Assembly (NCBI GenBank): GCA_032622095.1 | Contig: CP136064.1 | Location: forward strand, 279,333,614 to 279,397,613 | DNA: 64,000 nt | Origin: Siphonodentalium dalli | Taxonomy: Eukaryota; Mollusca; Scaphopoda; Gadilida; Siphonodentaliidae | Direction: 5' to 3' | Shown: positions 61,301 through 64,000 of the stretch, in pieces | Layout of the letters: the number at the start of each line of letters is the position of its first letter | Position numbering within the stretch: the stretch's first letter is position 1 | Translations under genes and position numbers: made by a program | Notes under the pieces: generated by a model | Databases searched by the model: none | What the model saw: the letters and a program-made list of their open reading frames with translations, nothing else | Told to the model about the DNA's origin: nothing

Positions 61301-64000
61301 TCCATTGAAAGAATAACATAGAATGCAGTCTGTTTAAAAAATGGGACACTTTTTCTAATGTATCACAAAAATGGGACCCTTTTTTTAAAGTAAATCTTAC
61401 TATTTTGAATATTGTGATTACAGTTATGCAATCTTAACAATGACCTGATATAAAAACCCTGGGTCCCAATTTTCTCCATCTTACACCAGTCTGGTAGTGT
61501 AAATGATGATTTTACAAAAATTGTTCGAACACTATTTGTCAGTTTAAGTCTCTTGCTACATCTTGACCAGACTTTTCCGATAATACAACATGCAAGGATT
61601 CTGAACAATATAGACAAATGATGTCATGACGCAGTGCTCAGAGTGTGGAATAATATACTAACAGTGTAATAACTCTTTAGGGATTCTGGGAGTGGGAATA
61701 CAATTTATATGTTGCCGCAAAGTTGTTGAGAATATAATAATTATGAAATCTTAACCTTTCCAGGATTTGCTACAAGATCCATGTCATCGAGTGAGGTGTG
61801 CCACCATCGAGGGGACGTGTAAGATCCTGAGCCGGTACTGGGAACACATGCCTGGAGCAGTTCTCAAAGACTTCCTTCAGCTTCTAATACAAAAACTAGC
61901 ATTTGATGCATCGTCGGCCGATATTAGAGAACTTAGCGTCAGAGTAAGGAATAGATAAACAATCGTTAAATATGGAATACTAGTGGATTGTTCATAAAAA
62001 AATACATTAATTGTATGTGTTTATTCCATCACAAAATAACAATTGATGAAAGAAAATATGATAATCATGCATCACATATTACAACACATCAGATATATTT
62101 CCCAACCCTTTACAATGAATGCTAACGCCGATAGCAATGTAACTGTTTTGAGAAACCTGCTAAAACCCTAGAGGGTGAATTTCATTATGCTACCCTACCC
62201 AGTGGGCTAGCATCACCAAATTCATACTCTGGGGACCTCATTCTGCGTGGCCTCATCTGCTATGGGAGACCTGCAAATAGATTTAAGTTCCCAGATGGTG
62301 AAGATGATGATGTGCACCCATTGGGAACCTCGATTATGCATTGTATCATCTGCCAGTTTGGGGATATAGAGAAACTAAAATGAAAAAGAAAAGTAAACTT
62401 TCTAAAGAAACTAAAAAACTTGTTAATCAAAACAATAAAGATAGGACTCATCTTCTCTGGAAAGTAACTTTATTGTCAAATTAACAAGTTTTTTTAGTTT
62501 CTTTAGAAAGTTTCTTTAATAGTTTAATATAGTTTCTCTAGATCCCCAAATTGGTAGACAAAACAATGCATAATCAAGGTGCCAAATGGGTGCACATCAC
62601 CATCTTCACCATCTGGGAACTTAAATATGAGTCTATGTCTCCAATAGCGGATGAGGCCATGCAGAAAGAGGTGTCCATCCGGTAGCATCACTAAATTCCC
62701 ACAGGATTAATTTGATGCTAGCCTGATGTGCGTGGTAATGTCAGTAAATTCGCCCTCTGAGGACCATATTCTGCAAATGTCCGGCACCATATTTTCAGAC
62801 CTGTTATCACAGAGAAGCAAGTGTGTGAAATTGAGGCATCTTATTTACAGGGTATAAAGTTACTTCTGGAGAATCGATTAGCACAATCAACACTCGAACC
62901 ATTCTTATTTACAGGGTATAAAGTTACTTCTGGAGAACCCATTAGCACAATCAACACTCGAACCATTCTTACCAAAGCTTCAGAATTTTATCCACGATAA
63001 CTCTGAGCCAGTCAGAATCGCTATTCTTGATCTGCTGCTTTCTGTGAAAAACATGAGATCAATCAAGGTGAGAGGATATACAAACAATACTTATCCATTT
63101 CATGGCTGGAGCTGCAGCAATTCATTCTCTTATAAGGAGCCTCACATATATAAGAGAAATCACTGGCGTCAAGGTAACTATTGTTATGCCATTGAATTCT
63201 CTTATATATGCGAGGCTCCTTATGGGAAACTCGCATATAACAGAATGCATTGGCACAGGATTTTTACAAAATTTCAGTACGCTCCAGTCATGGAAGAGTT
63301 AAAGATACTTAACCACATCAAACTACTGTAAAAAGCCCTGCAAATCTGTGTAATATACATATAGAATATGTAGCTAGTGCCATCATAAACTGTTTATGTC
63401 CGTGAGGGGGATTAGAGTATCTATTGGATGATAATAATGGCTTTGAGCGCATTAGCATGGTAATTATAATGAAAATGAATTCATGAATGGAGTCATAAAT
63501 TCATTTTCATTATAATTAGCATTTTGATTGCATCGTTCACAGAGTACACAAGTGTATTTTGCATGAATCCATGGCTCAAATTCATTCATTTGTTTGCATA
63601 TATTCTGTTGAGTATAAAAGGAGATGGTCCCATTAATGGCCAGATTTAGTGTACAGTACCCTTTAAAGGCACCTAATAATTTCAAATCAATGGCTCTATT
63701 GGTTGTGAAATTTGAAGATCCATCTCAATAGTGTGGACAATTCATATGACCATCGTTATAAAGCCATGTATTTTAAGTTTATGTTTACATATTGCAGTAC
63801 TGGCAGATAGTTCCATTGGAGCACATTATGTATAGGCTGGAGGTTGACGAGAGATCCGTGTGTGAGCGGATTGTGAGGCTCGTCGGCAGCACATTCTGTC
63901 CTAAAGACCAACCCCTCGATGTGCAGTCGGAGTGGTGTCAGAAACTAATTCTCATGTACCCAGACAGTGTGCGACACTTCTACACCTTCATCAAGAATGA
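40237..64000 (+). CDS. NCAPG2: Condensin-2 complex subunit G2, 5' part, 13 coding exons
   Basis: NCAPG2 is the HEAT-repeat subunit of condensin II that binds the kleisin NCAPH2 and helps compact chromosomes in the nucleus from early prophase. Thirteen plus-strand exons join in frame into 564 codons: 40237-40365, 43964-44110, 45996-46110, 48182-48339, 50778-50912, 54346-54440, 55054-55123, 57376-57465, 58122-58214, 60432-60557, 61764-61943, 62915-63067 and 63798-64000. Matches to vertebrate NCAPG2, as I recall it, run through the whole length: EVYFRAW, LYEPILWRSLK, VRCNAVNLLTDAFP, RYWEHMP and LAFDASSADIR. The gene continues past the right edge. Five junctions lie within tandem duplications. 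Confidence 0.95.
40366..42380. other. NCAPG2 intron 1, first part
   Basis: Holds repeat pieces: GTAACCCGTCCGACCG-type sequence at 40430 and a related stretch at 41880, and a GCCGAAGGCATAACC.. block at 41070-41160. No coding exon seen. Confidence 0.45.
42390..42485 (+). repeat. 22-bp tandem repeat, about five copies
   Basis: Degenerate units of CACCCCCTACTCATTGGATG with gaps. NCAPG2 intron 1. Confidence 0.8.
43175..43390. repeat. SINE-like repeat relative, NCAPG2 intron 1
   Basis: TTGAGCTCCTTTTAATTTTG, ACCCCCGAGTCACC, CCAAATTTGGTTGAA and CAGTCAGATCCTACTC, ending in TATATACCGG. Truncated and poly-T rich. Confidence 0.55.
43964..44110 (+). CDS. NCAPG2: NCAPG2 coding exon 2
   Basis: Forty-nine codons with IDLDDVIGNF and QLNQLWEDLQKINLTTVMEL, then an acidic tail EDEDQTEE. 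It matches the SLNELLDELS..QKEELWQRLKNLL region of human NCAPG2. The acceptor is tatccag and the donor gtaatt. Confidence 0.9.
44566..44880. mobile_element. GAATGAGGTCC element, right part interrupted
   Basis: A full hairpin at 44581-44673 and the first arm of a second at 44860-44880, which stops abruptly at GAGGG|TAGTGCTGGGCGGTTT, the start of another element. NCAPG2 intron 2. Confidence 0.7.
44881..45950. mobile_element. Probable hAT-like element (TAGTGCTGGGCGG end)
   Basis: The left end resembles the hAT terminus at 22239 (TAGAGATGGGCGG) and cuts a foldback MITE. Motifs such as CGGTTAATATTTC and CCGCGGTTTTAA near 45915-45935 suggest an end around 45950, but I could not find a matching right inverted repeat or duplication. 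A 94-codon ORF at 45334-45618 has no recognised domain. Confidence 0.35.
45996..46110 (+). CDS. NCAPG2: NCAPG2 coding exon 3
   Basis: Thirty-eight codons plus one base: NKKLIDVLNCIVVLAHSSIQ, then ESLLEAAILLD. The last 44 bp and the donor G|gtaggt are the first unit of a seven-copy 48-bp tandem array in the intron. A donor in copy 2 (after 46158) would add 16 residues in frame. Confidence 0.9.
46067..46408 (+). repeat. 48-bp array of exon 3 end plus donor, seven copies
   Basis: Units start at 46067, 46115, 46163, 46211, 46258, 46306 and 46353. Each contains the last 44 bp of NCAPG2 exon 3 and the bases GTAG. Copy 1 is the exon itself. Copy 2 keeps G|GTAGGT; copies 3 and 4 read GATGTTAGG. The frame stays open from 46017 to 46250 and would encode repeats of RYIPESLLEAAILLDG type. 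Confidence 0.93.
46640..47286 (+). repeat. CATGG.CGCCAG.AGCCATCTTGG repeat element, short copy
   Basis: Starts AACTTTACTTTGTAAAGTTTG and ends GCTACAGTGTCATTTGACAC. About three interior units. NCAPG2 intron 3. Confidence 0.75.
47562..47785. mobile_element. piggyBac-like MITE, NCAPG2 intron 3
   Basis: TTAA at both ends (TTAACCCTATCATAACTGGA left, ATGAAGGTGTTAA right) with a hairpin at 47608-47677 and a decayed second one. Confidence 0.75.
48137..48196 (+). repeat. 30-bp duplication of exon 4 acceptor
   Basis: Two identical units (TTTTCCTTCCATCAG then GTATAATTCCATCCA). Each contains a complete polypyrimidine tract, AG and first exon bases. Confidence 0.95.
48182..48339 (+). CDS. NCAPG2: NCAPG2 coding exon 4
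   Basis: Fifty-two codons with IIPSMPDTAEHFKVS, FELWWTKNLEHREEI and CYYLRKCQNENVI. It matches ..LCVTWWEKGLPAKE in human. The acceptor is tandemly duplicated in a 30-bp unit. The distal acceptor used here gives the family length, and the proximal one (exon from 48152) would add ten in-frame residues. Confidence 0.93.
48557..48732 (+). mobile_element. Complete 176-bp TA-flanked MITE with short array
   Basis: Left end CCTGCTGGACAAAAC after TA, three degenerate units of the GGCAAGTACACC array, a tail with CAACTGCAGTTAGCTGGTGG, and right end GTTTTGTCCAGCAAGG before TA. It is in NCAPG2 intron 4 and is the reference for interpreting 29676-32500. Confidence 0.8.
49360..49780. repeat. Dispersed repeat, inverted copy of 700-1010
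   Basis: Contains GGAGAGTGGCGAAGC, GATTTCATTGGTTTATGG and ATATATCCATAATTGATTAT, the reverse of the left-edge copy. The mariner-like MITE at 49790 follows. Confidence 0.7.
49790..50004. mobile_element. Palindromic mariner-like MITE
   Basis: Flanked by TA. The ends CAGTAATGCTCTAAG and CTTAGAGCATTACTG open long inverted arms that meet at an extra inner hairpin (GGAAAGCTCTC/GAGAGCTTTCC). NCAPG2 intron 4. Confidence 0.85.
50091..50690. mobile_element. Non-autonomous hAT element, 600 bp
   Basis: The ends CAGGATCCACGCTG and CAGCGTGAACCCTG are imperfect inverted repeats (12 of 14). ATTTTGGG at 50083-50090 and 50691-50698 is an exact 8-bp target duplication. The interior repeats TTTGCCAAATG-like motifs. 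It is in NCAPG2 intron 4 and ends 87 bp before exon 5. A shorter relative is at about 54515-54664. Confidence 0.9.
50778..50912 (+). CDS. NCAPG2: NCAPG2 coding exon 5
   Basis: Forty-five codons: IADVKRLWKMHDILKNINFD then LLFSCFEKNKFYKIDE, matching ADVCRLWRIHQ..LLECFIN in human. The donor GACGAG|gttagt is repeated about 25 times in the intron that follows. Confidence 0.93.
50897..51630 (+). repeat. About 25-copy array of exon 5 donor
   Basis: Units of about 20-35 bp, each with GACGAGGTTAGTATAATAAT, the junction of exon 5 with intron 5. By eye I count 25 copies; one has the stronger GAGGTAAGT, one the broken GAGGGAAGT. Unit length varies through optional TCTATCGATATT segments. Confidence 0.95.
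52212..54062 (+). repeat. CATGG.CGCCAG.AGCCATCTTGG repeat element, expanded copy
   Basis: Starts AGCTCAACTTTACTTTGTAA, ends GCTACAGTGTCATTGACAC. About nine interior units (ACATGGCCGCCAG.AGCCATCTTGGATT, TAGTCTGATC.TCATAAAATT). A block of about 410 bp from near 52970 is repeated almost exactly from near 53390, a higher-order duplication. NCAPG2 intron 5. Confidence 0.85.
54346..54440 (+). CDS. NCAPG2: NCAPG2 coding exon 6
   Basis: Reads GRKLLAFIFSLEASSIQHIH and EIMKNTLATVQ plus two bases, matching GRRFLSCLFNW..IHGTIKNQL in human. The donor gtatgt starts a 14-bp unit repeated four times. Confidence 0.9.
54439..54506 (+). repeat. 14-bp repeat of exon 6 donor, four copies
   Basis: GTATGTAGATTAAA at 54441, 54455 and 54469, and again at 54491 after an 8-bp spacer. 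Each starts with a possible donor preceded by AAA or AAC. Confidence 0.9.
54515..54664. mobile_element. Truncated copy of the 50091 hAT element
   Basis: Matches the last ~150 bp of the 600-bp element (GACTTGCCAAAA .. TTTTTGCCATCGGCAAATTT .. CAGCGTGAACCCTG). The left part is missing. It is in NCAPG2 intron 6, just after the 14-bp donor repeats. Confidence 0.8.
55054..55123 (+). CDS. NCAPG2: NCAPG2 coding exon 7
   Basis: Reads SNGHFYGEVYFRAWQRAEGN then IQE. The EIYFRAWKKA motif of the family is clear. The acceptor is atttcag and the donor gtgagt. Confidence 0.95.
55152..55322 (+). repeat. 56-bp tandem repeat, three copies
   Basis: Units of AGATGGTCTATCTCTTCC .. GTTTTATATAGTTCC .. GGGTATATAATA. 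Starts about 30 bp after the exon 7 donor but does not include it. Confidence 0.9.
55323..57375. other. NCAPG2 intron 7
   Basis: AT-rich. Parts of 55560-55900 repeat 55150-55450 imperfectly (CCTGGAAACGCTTCTATCAA-like). A direct repeat of CCCCTTTCATTGACCCTCTC occurs near 57135 and 57190. No exon seen. Confidence 0.45.
57376..57465 (+). CDS. NCAPG2: NCAPG2 coding exon 8
   Basis: Exactly 30 codons: VIEVKCIQDLMYSAIHCDRS then VSDLYSVLRK, matching AIENDCIQDFMFHGIHLPR..KVREVL in human. The acceptor is tttttcag and the donor gtttgt. Confidence 0.95.
57805..57900. repeat. GAATGAGGTCC hairpin module, intron 8
   Basis: A single shortened palindrome preceded by AGCCTTGAAATAGTGTCTG, the family's left end. 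No right end was seen. Confidence 0.7.
58122..58214 (+). CDS. NCAPG2: NCAPG2 coding exon 9
   Basis: Thirty-one codons: VLGVFHQNKEQRTVDAMMLK then LYEPILWRSLK. The YKPILWRGLK motif is nearly invariant. The acceptor is gttgtag and the donor gtcagt. A palindromic mariner-like MITE lies 52 bp downstream. Confidence 0.96.
58267..58429. mobile_element. Palindromic mariner-like MITE, 163 bp
   Basis: TA on both sides. CAGTAATACCCTAAG and CTTAGGGCATTACTG begin arms of about 75 bp that are almost perfectly complementary. It is the same family as 49790-50004 but lacks the inner hairpin. NCAPG2 intron 9, 52 bp after exon 9. Confidence 0.88.
58432..59828. other. NCAPG2 intron 9, middle part
   Basis: No gene seen. 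A TAGGGCTACAATGATATATC stretch at 58549 resembles a hAT-type end without a partner. Confidence 0.45.
59829..60149. repeat. Dispersed repeat shared with 14450-14790
   Basis: About 320 bp with TTCACCTGGAGGTTATCTAA and GGTTACACATAATTT near the ends. The end sequences GCAGGCCTG / CAGGCCTGC suggest a TIR. The copy at 14450 is nested inside a foldback MITE. Confidence 0.7.
60432..60557 (+). CDS. NCAPG2: NCAPG2 coding exon 10
   Basis: Forty-two codons with VANSKVRCNAVNLLTDAFPL and LLQKQFDTLM. It is a HEAT repeat matching ARNSEVRSNAALLFVEAFP in human. The acceptor is ttatgcag and the donor gtatgt. Confidence 0.96.
60728..61124. mobile_element. GAATGAGGTCC composite element, intron 10
   Basis: The ends GTGCCTGTCATTTGTAG and CTGCTAATGACAGGCAC enclose hairpins at 60741-60831 and 61048-61110. 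The interior includes GGGGATATAGAAAAACT, shared with the other composite copies. Confidence 0.75.
61764..61943 (+). CDS. NCAPG2: NCAPG2 coding exon 11
   Basis: Sixty codons: DLLQDPCHRVRCATIEGTCK, ILSRYWEHMP, LAFDASSADIRELSVR. It is a HEAT repeat equivalent to LLEDPYPMVRSTGILGVCKITSKYWEMMP. The acceptor is tttccag and the donor gtaagg. Confidence 0.96.
62170..62800. repeat. Degenerate GAATGAGGTCC elements, intron 11
   Basis: Hairpin remnants at 62170-62246 and 62650-62773 with an inverted interior (GATATAGAGAAACTAAAA at 62364, mirrored near 62530). They end about 50 bp before the duplicated acceptor of exon 12. Confidence 0.65.
62840..62978 (+). repeat. 64-bp duplication of exon 12 acceptor
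   Basis: CTTATTTACAG|GGTATAAAG occurs with exon starts at 62851 and 62915. The copies differ at a few bases (GAATCGATT versus GAACCCATT). Confidence 0.93.
62915..63067 (+). CDS. NCAPG2: NCAPG2 coding exon 12
   Basis: Fifty-one codons: GIKLLLENPLAQSTLEPFLP and HDNSEPVRIAILDLLL, a HEAT repeat with the family HDNSE.VR motif. The first 64 bp and the acceptor are duplicated just upstream (copy at 62851). Using the upstream acceptor would shift the frame, so 62915 is the sensible start. Confidence 0.93.
63092..63302. mobile_element. piggyBac-like MITE, NCAPG2 intron 12
   Basis: Two degenerate hairpins (63116-63163 and 63187-63254) and right end CCAGTCATGGAAGAGTTAA. The left TTAA is mutated. Confidence 0.65.
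63798..64000 (+). CDS. NCAPG2: NCAPG2 coding exon 13 (cut by window end)
   Basis: Reads YWQIVPLEHIMYRLEVDERS, then VCERIVRLVGSTFCP, and continues to HFYTFIKNE at the window edge. It matches FWKICPMEHILVRLE..RRLVSLIFNSFLP in human. The acceptor is attgcag. Confidence 0.95.

Overview
This 64-kb window is a piece of an animal nuclear genome. It carries the 5' parts of two intron-rich housekeeping genes arranged back to back, and most of the rest is transposon-derived sequence. All 25 coding exons found have GT..AG borders and join in frame. The gene structures, low background GC and repeat types suggest an invertebrate, perhaps a marine mollusc such as a bivalve. The species is an inference with low confidence.

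Minus strand, 37419 down to 2378: the first 12 coding exons (359 codons) of DEPDC5/Iml1, the Rag-binding subunit of the GATOR1 complex that restrains mTORC1. The gene runs off the left end of the window. Plus strand, 40237 to 64000: the first 13 coding exons (564 codons) of NCAPG2, the HEAT-repeat G2 subunit of condensin II. It runs off the right end. The start codons lie 2.8 kb apart, so the intergenic stretch probably holds both promoters.

The introns are full of mobile DNA. DEPDC5 intron 10 contains a nearly complete Ngaro-type tyrosine-recombinase retrotransposon (7792-13888). It has split direct repeats A1..B1-A2..B2, a Gag-like ORF, RT-RNase H, a tyrosine recombinase and an SGNH-hydrolase ORF. 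It is GC-rich against an AT-rich host and inserted without target duplication into a 79-bp minisatellite. Two lesions break Gag and the recombinase. Intron 3 holds a 5'-truncated L1-type LINE on the minus strand. Both genes also carry many non-autonomous DNA elements: hAT-like with 8-bp target duplications, piggyBac-like with TTAA ends, and mariner-like with TA ends. Several are nested palindromes that share one hairpin module.

The most unusual feature is in NCAPG2. At least five exon-intron junctions lie inside their own tandem duplications: 48 bp x7, 30 bp x2, about 20-35 bp x25, 14 bp x4 and 64 bp x2. This creates arrays of duplicate splice sites, two of which would keep the reading frame. 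I see no tRNA, rRNA or CRISPR array.
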